In this document: positions 23,296 to 31,787 of the stretch, in pieces
Position numbering within the stretch: the first letter of the stretch is position 1
Layout: each line of letters starts with the position of its first letter
Assembly (NCBI GenBank): GCA_946478975.1
Contig: CAMLEO010000021.1
Location: 1 to 40,366 of the forward strand
DNA length: 40,366 nt
Direction: 5' to 3'
Source: an uncultured Steroidobacter sp.
GTDB lineage: Bacteria > Pseudomonadota > Gammaproteobacteria > Steroidobacterales > Steroidobacteraceae
Notes under the pieces: generated by a model
Told to the model about the DNA's origin: nothing
The model's database searches: none
The model's input: only the letters and a program-made list of their open reading frames with translations
Position numbers and translations under genes: made by a program

Positions 23296-24399
23296 ATGAG
23301 CGCTGTAATTCGATTGCCATGGGCGGCCTTCGCATGCACTGCGTTGACGGCACTGACCTGTACTGCCGTCGCGCACGACGATCGAAACGAACGTCCGCGT
23401 ATTTCCTATGAAGCTCGGGTGCTGGTGTCCAACGGCGCGCTGCCTTCCAATTTCATCGATCCCAATCTGATCAACGCGTGGGGCGTGGCCTTCAATCCCA
23501 ACGGCTTCGCATGGGTAAACGCAGCAGACGCCGGCAAATCAGTGCTCTACGACGGCAACGGCCAGCCGCAATCGCTGGTGGTGACCGTGCCCGGGCCGAA
23601 CGGCTCGCAAGGCAATCCGACTGGCATCGTGTTCTCGGGCGGCGCGGACTTCGTTGTTACCAACGGAGTGACCAACGGTCCGGCGCGTTTTCTGTTTGCC
23701 ACCGAGGAGGGAACGATTGCCGGCTGGGCGCCCAATGTAAATGCAACGAATGCATTGCAGGCGGTCGATAACTCCGGCCACGGCGCCGTCTACACCGGGC
23801 TCGCGTTGAGCGGCAGCGGCACCACGCATCTCTTATACGCATGCAACTTCAGCAAAGCGCGGATCGACGTTTTCGACGGATCGTTTGCGCCCGTAAAAGC
23901 GCCGGGCGGCTTCGTCGATCCGCGTCTGCCGAAGCAATACTCGCCGTTCGGCATCCAGGCGATCGGCGGCGATATCTACGTGACTTACGCGAAGCAGGAA
24001 ACGCCCGGCGGCGATGAAGAGGAACAAGGTGCGGGGCTCGGCATCGTGAATGTGTTCGATCCGCAAGGTCATTTTGTTCGTCGCGTCGCGAGTCACGGTC
24101 CGTTGAATGCGCCTTGGGGAATCGCGCTCGCGCCGGCCAGCTTCGGACGTTTCGGCGGTGCCTTGCTGATCGGCAATCTGGGCGATGGAACGATCAATGC
24201 GTACGGTCCGATCTCAGGTACGTTCCTCGGCAAACTGCGCGATGCGAACCTGCGGCCAATTCACATCGATGGTTTGTGGGCGCTGCAGTTCGGCAATGGC
24301 GTGTCGGGCCAGCCGACCAACTCATTGTTCTGGGCGGCCGGCCCCAACGATGAAGAAGACGGCGCCTACGGCGTGATCAATGTCGTCATCGACAAATGA
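23296..24399 (+). CDS. TIGR03118-type secreted beta-propeller protein
   Basis: A 367-residue exported protein with a signal peptide (AAFACTALTALTCTAVAHD, cleavage near 26). Repeats such as NLINAWGVAFNPNGFAWVNA, GNPTGIVFSGG and NAPWGIALAPASFGRFGGAL form the beta-propeller pattern of the TIGR03118 family, which is of unknown function. It ends WAAGPNDEEDGAYGVI, also characteristic. The ATG at 23296 has a weak GGGGA upstream; the frame extends earlier without signal features. Likely periplasmic or surface-located. Confidence 0.82.
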   Translation: MSAVIRLPWAAFACTALTALTCTAVAHDDRNERPRISYEARVLVSNGALPSNFIDPNLINAWGVAFNPNGFAWVNAADAGKSVLYDGNGQPQSLVVTVPGPNGSQGNPTGIVFSGGADFVVTNGVTNGPARFLFATEEGTIAGWAPNVNATNALQAVDNSGHGAVYTGLALSGSGTTHLLYACNFSKARIDVFDGSFAPVKAPGGFVDPRLPKQYSPFGIQAIGGDIYVTYAKQETPGGDEEEQGAGLGIVNVFDPQGHFVRRVASHGPLNAPWGIALAPASFGRFGGALLIGNLGDGTINAYGPISGTFLGKLRDANLRPIHIDGLWALQFGNGVSGQPTNSLFWAAGPNDEEDGAYGVINVVIDK

Positions 24400-24417
24400 T
24401 TGTAATGAAATGAAGCG

Positions 24418-24846
24418 TTAGGTGCTGCCGGCGTCGGTCGGTGGATTGGCCGCAAACCACTCGACGATGCCGGGCAGCGCTCGCTCGAAGCCGCCCGGCA
24501 CATTGATACTTATGAACCCCGCCGGCGACTCGCCGCGATTCTCGAAGTCGTGCGGCGCGCCTCCGGGAATGCGAATGTAAGAGCCGCGTTCGGCGTGCGA
24601 CCACGCGCCGTTGACGAACACACTCAGCACGCCTTCGATCACGATGAACACGTGATCTTCCGGATGCGAATGCACGCCGGGGCCGTGCGTGTTCGGATCC
24701 ACCCACCACTCGGACACCGAGTATTTCGTTTCGGTCTCTTCCAGATCCGCTTTGAAGACCGCGCGCATCCGGCCCATCGGATAAGAGCGGCCCTCTCCGG
24801 GCCCCAGAATCACAGCGGCGCGAGCATGTCGGGTGGCCGAGTCCAT
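24418..24846 (-). CDS. Cupin-domain protein
   Basis: A 142-residue single-domain cupin. Motif 1 is GVHSHPEDHVFIVIEG with candidate metal ligands His59 and His61; His65 occupies the place usually held by Glu. Motif 2 is IPGGAPHDFEN with His99. A small beta-barrel metal enzyme or sensor is expected, but the substrate is unknown. It lies tail to tail with the propeller gene. Confidence 0.85.
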   Translation of the reverse strand: MDSATRHARAAVILGPGEGRSYPMGRMRAVFKADLEETETKYSVSEWWVDPNTHGPGVHSHPEDHVFIVIEGVLSVFVNGAWSHAERGSYIRIPGGAPHDFENRGESPAGFISINVPGGFERALPGIVEWFAANPPTDAGST

Positions 24847-25016
24847 GAATGTCTCCTACACGCGTTTAGGGTAAATGCTGAACCAAGGGCCGCGCGCCGG
24901 CAACCGGGCCGGAAAACCGTTAAGTTTTCCCTTGTATCCAGTGGCCGCATTCTGTCGAATAAAGCGGTGCCCCCGGCGGCGCCGGGCGTGCGCAAAGCCG
25001 ACAGTTCAAGGTATCC

Positions 25017-25607
25017 ATGAAGTATTTAGCTCCGCTCCTGTTGTTCATGCTCACCGGCTGCGTCTCGCAGCCGTCCGTGCAATCCTGGCTCGATCCAGTG
25101 TCGATGGCGACGATCACCGCGCAGGCCGCGCCGATGGTGTTGACCCGCCTGGAGAATCGGCGCACTGCCAACGGCCGCGACTACGCGCAGCTGACGGCGC
25201 TCGAAGTCAATCGAATGGGCGATCGCAAGTTGTATCTGGTCGCCGTGTTGTGGAGTAACGCGCAGCTCACCGGCAAGCAGTGGCAAAGATTCGAGGACGC
25301 CTTCGAGCACGTCGAAGTGCGGATCGATGAGCGGACCATGAAGCTGGACCGTCTGCCCGACGACCCCGCTGCACTGGGCATCGGTCAGTCGCCGCTGCCG
25401 TTGCCGATTCCCGGCACCCGGCAGATCTATTACCCGATCGATCGTGGCGAGCTGCAGGCGATGGCGGCGTCGACCCACATTGCGCTCACGGCGTTGGGGC
25501 GATCGGACGTGATCGTTCCTTTCGAGGAACGTGAGGATGGCCGCCGCAGCCTCGGCGATTTTCTCGGCCAGCTGCCGGGCGAATCGCCGAAGGTGTCATC
25601 GCCCTGA
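25017..25607 (+). CDS. Predicted lipoprotein of unknown function
   Basis: A 196-residue protein starting with a lipoprotein signal, LAPLLLFMLTGC, with lipidation at Cys15 (lipobox LTGC). The mature region has no recognised family; strands such as DYAQLTALEVNRMGDRKLYLVAVLW and VRIDERTMKLDRL suggest a beta-rich fold. Residue 16 is Val, not Asp, so outer-membrane delivery by the Lol system is expected. Convergent with hutD, 18 bases apart. Confidence 0.75.
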   Translation: MKYLAPLLLFMLTGCVSQPSVQSWLDPVSMATITAQAAPMVLTRLENRRTANGRDYAQLTALEVNRMGDRKLYLVAVLWSNAQLTGKQWQRFEDAFEHVEVRIDERTMKLDRLPDDPAALGIGQSPLPLPIPGTRQIYYPIDRGELQAMAASTHIALTALGRSDVIVPFEEREDGRRSLGDFLGQLPGESPKVSSP

Positions 25608-25625
25608 CGGACCAATGCTTCCATC

Positions 25626-26204
25626 TCACTCCCGAATGAGCTCGATGACGATGAGCTCGGCCGTTTGAGTGGTCACGAGGCGAATGGAAGCGGCCGGCTC
25701 GCTGAACATCACGGAGTCGTCGGCCTGAATGTTTCCAGACTCTGTGCTGGTTGCACACCGCAGCTCGCCGCTCTGGCAGTAGATGAGCAGCGACTCTGCG
25801 TTGGTAGCGAGCGCTGATGTTCCGTTGAGCGCCAGGCGCCGGACGTTGTGACGATAGCGTCCGCGCCGGCTCATCACGTTCAGATCTTCGATGGCACCAG
25901 CGAGCAATCGCGCGCTGGTCGCCGCTTCGCCATCGAATGTATGCGGCTCCGACGAAACGTTTAGATCGACCGGCGCGTGATCCGCTACTTGAAGGCGAAT
26001 GCCTGCGCCGCAGATTACACATAGCGTCCGCTGCACGCCGTTGAACACCGAGAACGGCCCATCCTGAGCGACGGTCGCGAGGCTCACGCGCCAATCCAAT
26101 GTTTCCAACGTGGCGCCGGCGGGCGAGACGATGATCTCTCGCGTCTCGCCGCCGCCGTTCTTCCAAGGCATGCGCCGATAATCGGCTGAGCGGAATATGC
26201 GCAT
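25626..26204 (-). CDS. HutD/Ves-family protein
   Basis: A 192-residue double-stranded beta-helix protein of the HutD/Ves family. The opening MRIFRSADYRRMPWKNGGGE followed by TREIIVSP is the family signature, then WRVSLATVAQDGPFSVFNGV and LCVICGAGIRL. HutD is linked to histidine utilisation in Pseudomonas, but no hut genes are in this window, so the role here is open. The ATG is five bases after the GH2 stop codon, so the two are probably co-transcribed. Confidence 0.88.
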   Translation of the reverse strand: MRIFRSADYRRMPWKNGGGETREIIVSPAGATLETLDWRVSLATVAQDGPFSVFNGVQRTLCVICGAGIRLQVADHAPVDLNVSSEPHTFDGEAATSARLLAGAIEDLNVMSRRGRYRHNVRRLALNGTSALATNAESLLIYCQSGELRCATSTESGNIQADDSVMFSEPAASIRLVTTQTAELIVIELIRE

Positions 26205-26209
26205 GATCG

Positions 26210-29032
26210 CTACTGCTCGAAGTTGAAGCGCAGCTCGCCTCGTTGCACTCCGTGAAGAGTGCGAGGCTGCGACTGCGGCCCCATCTTGTCGGGCAGCTCG
26301 AACTTGGTGCCCATCGCGGGAATCACGTGCAGGAACGACCAGCCGACATCGGGCAGCTCCAGCACGGGGTTCACGCCGCCCTTGGGCTGAAACAAGCCGA
26401 AGAAGGGCACGGCGCCGATGTTTTCGACCGTGATGCGCTGGTTCGCAGTCGACAACGTGAGCCAGCGCCACGCGTCGAAATAACCTTTGAATTCCGGATA
26501 GGCGTACGTCTCGCCGGGGATCGGATCGTTGTACGCAGTCTCGTGAAATCCAAACACGCCGCCTTCACGGCGATTCTGCCAGGCGTGGTACGGGCCTTTG
26601 CCGACCCAGCGTTTGCTCGTGACTTCGCCTTCCGGGAAATCGAAACGTATGCCGAGCACGTCCGTGGGCTGCTCATATTGAATTTCATACGACAGCGTCA
26701 GCGCATCGCCGCTGCGACCCCAGGTCACTTTGCGCAGGGGGCCGACGTAAGTCGCGGTCGCCAGCGTGTTCGCGTTGGGTGCGAGCTCCAGTCGGCGCAG
26801 GCGGCTGGTGCCAGCGACATCTTCGAAGCTGCGGCCGTTTCTTTTATATGCGACGAAGCGCGGCCCATTGCTCAGGGCAAACGAGCGGCCGTCCTTGCGA
26901 ATTTCGGCCAAGCGGCCGGTGTTTGTATCGAAACGCAGCTCGTAGGGCGGCGATTGCACGACGCCCGCGTCTTTACGCTCCGCTCGCGCTGCTGACTTTG
27001 CCGGCGTCGAAGGCTGCGCATCGCCGACCGTCCAGGTCCACAGATCGTGATCGTTCGTGTCATATGCAGTCAGCTCGAATGTATCCACGCCGTCGACCGG
27101 ACGCTGCAAAGGAATCTCCCATTCGCTGCTCGCGCCGGGCGCAACCGCTGGGCCAGTGGCTTCTCCCTGAGCCAGCACGCGCTGATCCGCGAGCGTTCCA
27201 GCAACGGGTGGCAGCTGCAACGCGCGCCAGCGGAATTTGATATCGCTCAACTCCGTGAACGCGTAGCGATTCGAGAGCGTCATTCGCAACGACTGCCGGG
27301 CGCGATCGACTCGCAGCGAGCTGATCTGCACCGGCGACCAGATCTCCTTCACGCTGAAGTAACTGCCTTCTTTTTCGCCGTGCGGGCCGACGATGCCGTC
27401 GGGCGCCTGGTTGCCCATGGTGTCGATGCGGCCGTTGCGATCGGTGCGCTCGATGCCTTCGTCGGCGAATACCCAGAAGAAGCCGCCGCCGACCGTGGGG
27501 CTGCTGCCCATCACATCCCAATAGTCGCGCAGGCCGGCGCCGATGCCGCCGTCGTAGAGTCCGTGCAAAAATTCCGTCGGCATGAAGATGTCCGGGCCGC
27601 TGCTGAGCTTCGACGTGCTTTCATAGTTTTCGTAATGATCGGTGTTCACGCCGCTGTGAAGCGCCCACGGATGCAGCACCGGCCGGCGCTGCGGGTCCCA
27701 GCGATCGAACTCGCCGTCGACTTCGCGATTCCAGCCGCCTTCGTTGCCGTTGTCCCAAAACAAGATGCTCGGGTGATTCACGTCCCGGCGCACGATCTGG
27801 CCGATCAGTCGCGAGCCGGTCGGCGTGTCGTAGGAGCCTTGCCAGCCAGCGAGCTCGTCGAGCACGTACAAGCCCAGCTCGTCGGCTGCCTGCAGGAAAT
27901 GAGGATCGGGCGGGTAGTGCGACATGCGCACGGCGTTCATGTTCGCGTCTTTGATCAGGCGTGCGTCGCGATAGCTTTGTTCGCGCGTCAGCGTGCGGCC
28001 GGTGGCTGGCGCGAAGCTGTGACGATTGATGCCTTTCAACACGATCTTGCGGCCATTCAGATACAGGCCGTCGCGCGGGCGCACCTCGAAGGTACGGAAG
28101 CCGAAACGTTCCGTGACGGTGTGAACCGCTGCATCGTCCTTAGCCAGTAGTGCGAACTCCACTTGGTAGAGATGCGGCGTTTCGGCGCTCCAGGTGTGAG
28201 GTTGCGGAACTTTGCCGATGATTACCGCGGTGGTCCCGTGTGTATCGAACGTAGCGGTGAAGGGTGCGCCGACGCCGTTGCCTTGCTCGTCCAAGATGCG
28301 GGCGCGCACCCGGCCGTCCGCAGGCGCGGTGTTTTCGAGATGAACCTGCGCATAGAAGCTGCCGTCGGCTCGCGCATCGATCGCCGTCCATTCGATGTGA
28401 TCTCGCGGCCGTGCTTCCAGCCACACTGGCCGATAGATGCCGCCGAACGTCCAGAAGTCGCCGCGCCGCTCGGCTCGATTCACGCTGGTATTGGCGGACT
28501 CTTTGCTGACCGAGACTTCGAGCAGATTTTTCGCGCCGAATTTCACCAGCGGGCTGATGTCGTAATGAAATCGATAGAACCCGCCTTGGTGCGTCGGGCC
28601 GGCGGGCTGGCCATTGATGCGGACGGTGGTGTCCGTCATCGCCGCTTCGAACACGATGCGAACTTGCTGGCCGCGCCACTGCGCAGGAACGACGAACTCG
28701 GTGCGATAGTCGCCGCGCTCTTTGGGAATGATGGCATCGTCGTCCGGCTTGTTACGGCCTTGAGTGCCGTAGTAGTAAGCGCCGAACCCCTCCTGTTCCC
28801 AGCACGACGGCACCCGGATCTGGGTCCATTGGCCGGCGCCGCGGCCGCTATCGAGGCGGAAGTCCCAATGCACCGGCTGCTCGCCCGGTTCGCCCATGCC
28901 GCTCAAAGGGATGATTTGCGTCTGTGTCGCTCCGGCCAGCGCCGGCAGCAGAACTGCCGCGGCCAGCCCCAGAATCCTTCGATAGTTCACCGGTTCACTC
29001 GCTGTAGTCGTGGTCGCGCCGGATCTTCGCAT
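26210..29032 (-). CDS. GH2 beta-galactosidase-like glycoside hydrolase
   Basis: A 940-residue family 2 glycoside hydrolase. An N-terminal signal (RRILGLAAAVLLPALAGAT) indicates export. The jelly-roll sugar-binding domain shows IRVPSCWEQEGFGAYYYGTQ and RGDFWTFGGIYRPVWLEA. The barrel carries the acid/base Glu431 in LFWDNGNEGGWN and the likely nucleophile Glu487 in MPTEFLHG, plus GFFWVFADEG. A C-terminal beta-sandwich domain (about 690-930, WVGKGPYHAWQNRREGG) matches the LacZ small-chain fold. The natural sugar may be a plant or algal galactoside. A GTG at 28990 (MNYRRILGL) is an alternative start that gives a more typical leader. Confidence 0.9.
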   Translation of the reverse strand: MRRSGATTTTASEPVNYRRILGLAAAVLLPALAGATQTQIIPLSGMGEPGEQPVHWDFRLDSGRGAGQWTQIRVPSCWEQEGFGAYYYGTQGRNKPDDDAIIPKERGDYRTEFVVPAQWRGQQVRIVFEAAMTDTTVRINGQPAGPTHQGGFYRFHYDISPLVKFGAKNLLEVSVSKESANTSVNRAERRGDFWTFGGIYRPVWLEARPRDHIEWTAIDARADGSFYAQVHLENTAPADGRVRARILDEQGNGVGAPFTATFDTHGTTAVIIGKVPQPHTWSAETPHLYQVEFALLAKDDAAVHTVTERFGFRTFEVRPRDGLYLNGRKIVLKGINRHSFAPATGRTLTREQSYRDARLIKDANMNAVRMSHYPPDPHFLQAADELGLYVLDELAGWQGSYDTPTGSRLIGQIVRRDVNHPSILFWDNGNEGGWNREVDGEFDRWDPQRRPVLHPWALHSGVNTDHYENYESTSKLSSGPDIFMPTEFLHGLYDGGIGAGLRDYWDVMGSSPTVGGGFFWVFADEGIERTDRNGRIDTMGNQAPDGIVGPHGEKEGSYFSVKEIWSPVQISSLRVDRARQSLRMTLSNRYAFTELSDIKFRWRALQLPPVAGTLADQRVLAQGEATGPAVAPGASSEWEIPLQRPVDGVDTFELTAYDTNDHDLWTWTVGDAQPSTPAKSAARAERKDAGVVQSPPYELRFDTNTGRLAEIRKDGRSFALSNGPRFVAYKRNGRSFEDVAGTSRLRRLELAPNANTLATATYVGPLRKVTWGRSGDALTLSYEIQYEQPTDVLGIRFDFPEGEVTSKRWVGKGPYHAWQNRREGGVFGFHETAYNDPIPGETYAYPEFKGYFDAWRWLTLSTANQRITVENIGAVPFFGLFQPKGGVNPVLELPDVGWSFLHVIPAMGTKFELPDKMGPQSQPRTLHGVQRGELRFNFEQ

Positions 29033-29196
29033 CCCCCGCGTTCATCTGAAAATGTGCGCGGCTTGGCGTTTGTAAAAAAATCTGCAGGAACAGGCATCCA
29101 GCCGGTCATCGCTCACCGAATGTTTTGCGTCGGCGCAGTGAGCAGGGCGGACGGGTCCGTAGCCAGGCGCCGACACTCAACATTGGAGACCGTTCG

Positions 29197-29775
29197 ATGT
29201 CGACACCCATCGCCAGATGTTCCCGAATCTTAGGGCTGCTCGCGCTCATTGCGGCCGTCCTGCCCGCGGTGAGTCGGGCCGACACACTGGACTACTCCTG
29301 GGCGGAGCTGGCCTATGTCGACTCCGAGTTCGGCAATCTCAACGGCGACGGCATTTCGCTGCGCGGTTCGCTGCCGGTCAACGACACCTTCTTCGTGTTC
29401 GCCAGCTACTGGGACGTGGGCTACGACTTCAACGTCGACCTGACCAGCTTCGAAGCCGGCGGCGGCGTGCACCTGCCGTTCACCGATACGGTGCAGTTCG
29501 TCGGCCGCTTCGGCCTGGTGAAGAGCTCGCTCGATACCAACAACTTCAGCAGCGACGATGACGGCTTCACGTTCGGCGGCCACGTCCGCGCCGTGCTGAT
29601 GCCGCGCTTCGAAGTGGAAGGCGGCTTCGACTACATCGACCTGGGCACCGATCCGGACACGCAGCTGGTGATGCAGGCACGTTACTTTTTCACGGACAAC
29701 ATCGCGGGCAACCTGCGGCTGGAGTTCGGCGACCAAATCGATTCGACCGCGTTCGGCGTCCGGGTGACGTTTTAA
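29197..29775 (+). CDS. Outer-membrane beta-barrel protein
   Basis: A 192-residue exported protein. The signal peptide (SRILGLLALIAAVLPAVSRAD) ends near residue 28. The mature part is a series of amphipathic strands (DYSWAELAYVDSEF, FFVFASYWDVGYDFNVDL, VQFVGRFGLVKSSL) and ends in an aromatic residue (FGVRVTF), as small eight-stranded outer-membrane barrels do. GGAGA precedes the ATG at 29197; an ATG at 29125 would spoil the signal peptide. Function unknown. The kinase-like gene starts nine bases later, suggesting one transcript. Confidence 0.75.
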   Translation: MSTPIARCSRILGLLALIAAVLPAVSRADTLDYSWAELAYVDSEFGNLNGDGISLRGSLPVNDTFFVFASYWDVGYDFNVDLTSFEAGGGVHLPFTDTVQFVGRFGLVKSSLDTNNFSSDDDGFTFGGHVRAVLMPRFEVEGGFDYIDLGTDPDTQLVMQARYFFTDNIAGNLRLEFGDQIDSTAFGVRVTF

Positions 29776-29784
29776 AAGTCACGC

Positions 29785-31074
29785 ATGAGCGCCGAACTAA
29801 GGAGAGTCGCGAACCCCGAGGTCTGGGCGCGGTGGGAAGGGCACGTCGTCAACGGCATCTTCCCGCTGCTCCGGTTCCTGGGCAGCGCCGGTCAGGGTGC
29901 GGTATTCCTGAGCGAATACAACGAAGGCAAAACACTCGACGTTGCGATCAAGCTCGTGCCCGCGCTCGGGTCGCAGTCGGAAACACAGCTCGCGCATTGG
30001 CGAACGGCGGCCGCGCTGTCGCATCCCAACCTGATCCGCATGTTCGACATGGGGCGGTGTCAGCTGGGCTCGCGTGATTTTCTATTTGTCGTCATGGAGC
30101 TGGGCGAGCAGTCGCTGGCGCAGGTGCTCACCGATCGCGCATTGGAGCCCGCCGAAGCACGTGCGTTGCTGCTGCCGACGCTCGACACGCTGGCATTCCT
30201 GCATCGGAACCAGCTGGTGCACGGTCGACTCAAATCGTCGAACATTCTTGCGGTCGGCGATCAGCTGAAACTCACCAGCGATGCGATTCGTCCTCCGGGC
30301 CAGTCCGGGCCGGCGGGAGATATCTGGAGCCTGGGCCTGCTGCTGCTGGAAGCATTTACTCAGCGCATCCCGGTCTTCCCCGAAGATCCGGACGAAGCGA
30401 ACGCGCTGCTGGCCAATGTTCCCGCGCAGTATGCGAATACGGTGCGACGTTGTTTGAATCCCACTGCTTCCAGTCGTCCGACCGCGATCGAGTTGCAGGT
30501 CGAATATAAAACGGCGCGACAAGAGGGCGGCACATCGGAAGACGGGCGCGAGGCGCATCCGCTGCTGTTGGCGATGCCGGTCGCGCTGCTGGTGCTGCTC
30601 GCCGTCGCAGTGGGGCTGCAGCCCTCCGGTAATTCACAAACGGATGCGCAACCTGCCTCGGATGTTGCGCCACCGCCGGTCGAGCCTGCTCCCGCTCCGA
30701 AGGCTGCGAAGCCTTCCAAGCCCGCGAAGGCCGAGACGCCCAGCGAACCCAGAGCGACTCCAAAGATCACGCGGAATGTTTCCACCATCTCGCGCACGCT
30801 GGCGCTGGAAGTGACGCCGGACGTTCCGCAGGAGCTGCTGGAGAAGATCCAGGGCAAGATCCTGGTGACGGTGCGGGTGCTGGTCGACTCGTCCGGCAAC
30901 GTCGTTGCGGCGATGCTGGAAAAAACCGGGCCGAACCGCAGTCTGGCCAATCTCGCCGACCAGGCCGCCCGGGAATGGAAATTCGCCGCCACCGACGAAC
31001 AAGACACCCGGGTGTGGATACTGACGTTTGCATTCACTCGCGACGGCGTTACTGCACGCGCAACCGCCGTCTAA
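29785..31074 (+). CDS. Membrane pseudokinase fused to TonB-C domain
   Basis: A 429-residue protein. Residues 24-245 form a Ser/Thr-kinase fold: glycine loop FLGSAGQGAVF, Lys56 in VAIKLV, and GDIWSLGLLLLE near 178. The catalytic HRD is HGR (146-148), putting Arg where the base Asp should be, and the DFG position reads SDA (165-167), so it should lack phosphotransfer. One membrane helix (about 259-278) and a Pro/Ala/Lys-rich linker (288-328) follow, like the TonB linker. The C-terminus (about 340-420) is a TonB-C domain (ILVTVRVLVDSSGNVVAAML, AAREWKF). The kinase fold is cytoplasmic and the TonB part periplasmic. It may sense a cytoplasmic ligand or partner and act on envelope proteins. Confidence 0.82.
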   Translation: MSAELRRVANPEVWARWEGHVVNGIFPLLRFLGSAGQGAVFLSEYNEGKTLDVAIKLVPALGSQSETQLAHWRTAAALSHPNLIRMFDMGRCQLGSRDFLFVVMELGEQSLAQVLTDRALEPAEARALLLPTLDTLAFLHRNQLVHGRLKSSNILAVGDQLKLTSDAIRPPGQSGPAGDIWSLGLLLLEAFTQRIPVFPEDPDEANALLANVPAQYANTVRRCLNPTASSRPTAIELQVEYKTARQEGGTSEDGREAHPLLLAMPVALLVLLAVAVGLQPSGNSQTDAQPASDVAPPPVEPAPAPKAAKPSKPAKAETPSEPRATPKITRNVSTISRTLALEVTPDVPQELLEKIQGKILVTVRVLVDSSGNVVAAMLEKTGPNRSLANLADQAAREWKFAATDEQDTRVWILTFAFTRDGVTARATAV

Positions 31075-31154
31075 GGGCTGGACGGCGCCGCGCGCGGGAG
31101 TAGCATTGTCGTTGCGTTCTTCCCTGGCTCGTAATCACCCAATGGAGGTGGCCC

Positions 31155-31781
31155 ATGACCAGCGGATTACTGACTCGACTGAGTGCAAGGTCGGATAGGG
31201 ACGCCGACGTGGAGGACTTCTTGAGCTCCATGCTCGCGCTGGCGGAGCAGGAGCCCGACACCACCGCCTCGTTCGCGGTCCGCTTCGGCCGCGGCGAATA
31301 CGGAATCATCGATATCTTTCCCGACGATGACGCACGCCAGGCGCATCTCGACGGCCCCGTGGTCGAAGCGCTGGAGCGCCAGCGCAATAACCTGTTCGAC
31401 GAGGATCCGAAGATCGAACGGCTGCAGATCCTGGCGGACAAGCTGCCGATCGTGGACTCCGGCCCCGACACCAAAGGTTTGTTGCTGCGGTTCAAGGCCC
31501 GCTCCGGTCATGAGCAGGACGTGGAGCAATTCCTGGTGAGCGCGCAGCCGAAGGTGATGGAAGAGCCGTACACCACGGCCTGGTTCGCGATTCGCACCGA
31601 GAAGGGCGAGTACGGCATCTTCGATGTTTTTCCGGACAACGAAGCGCGCCTGTTGCATCTCACAGGTCACGTGCCGCGCGAGCTGACGAAACACGCGCTG
31701 TCGTGGATCAGGGCGATGCCGGGGCTGGAGTTGGTGAACGTGACGGCGGAAAAGCTGCGGCCTATGCCTATCGACGCGTGA
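31155..31781 (+). CDS. Tandem ABM-like ferredoxin-fold protein
   Basis: A 208-residue protein made of two similar halves. GLLTRLSARSDRDADVEDFL (4-23) matches GLLLRFKARSGHEQDVEQFL (about 107-126), and GEYGIIDIFPDDDARQAHL (47-65) matches GEYGIFDVFPDNEARLLHL. Each half has the alpha+beta pattern of antibiotic-biosynthesis-monooxygenase-like domains, which normally dimerise; here the pair is one chain. No metal or flavin ligand is evident, so enzymatic activity is not certain. A good GGAGGT site precedes the ATG. Convergent with the SulP gene. Confidence 0.7.
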   Translation: MTSGLLTRLSARSDRDADVEDFLSSMLALAEQEPDTTASFAVRFGRGEYGIIDIFPDDDARQAHLDGPVVEALERQRNNLFDEDPKIERLQILADKLPIVDSGPDTKGLLLRFKARSGHEQDVEQFLVSAQPKVMEEPYTTAWFAIRTEKGEYGIFDVFPDNEARLLHLTGHVPRELTKHALSWIRAMPGLELVNVTAEKLRPMPIDA

Positions 31782-31787
31782 AGTCGC

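Noticed and set aside
27047..28150. Forward open frame inside the GH2 gene
   Set aside because: Opposite strand of a clear glycoside hydrolase; no ribosome site or conserved motifs.
29125..29196. Upstream extension of the outer-membrane barrel gene
   Set aside because: It would place 24 charged residues before a clean signal peptide, and the ATG at 29197 has a proper ribosome site.
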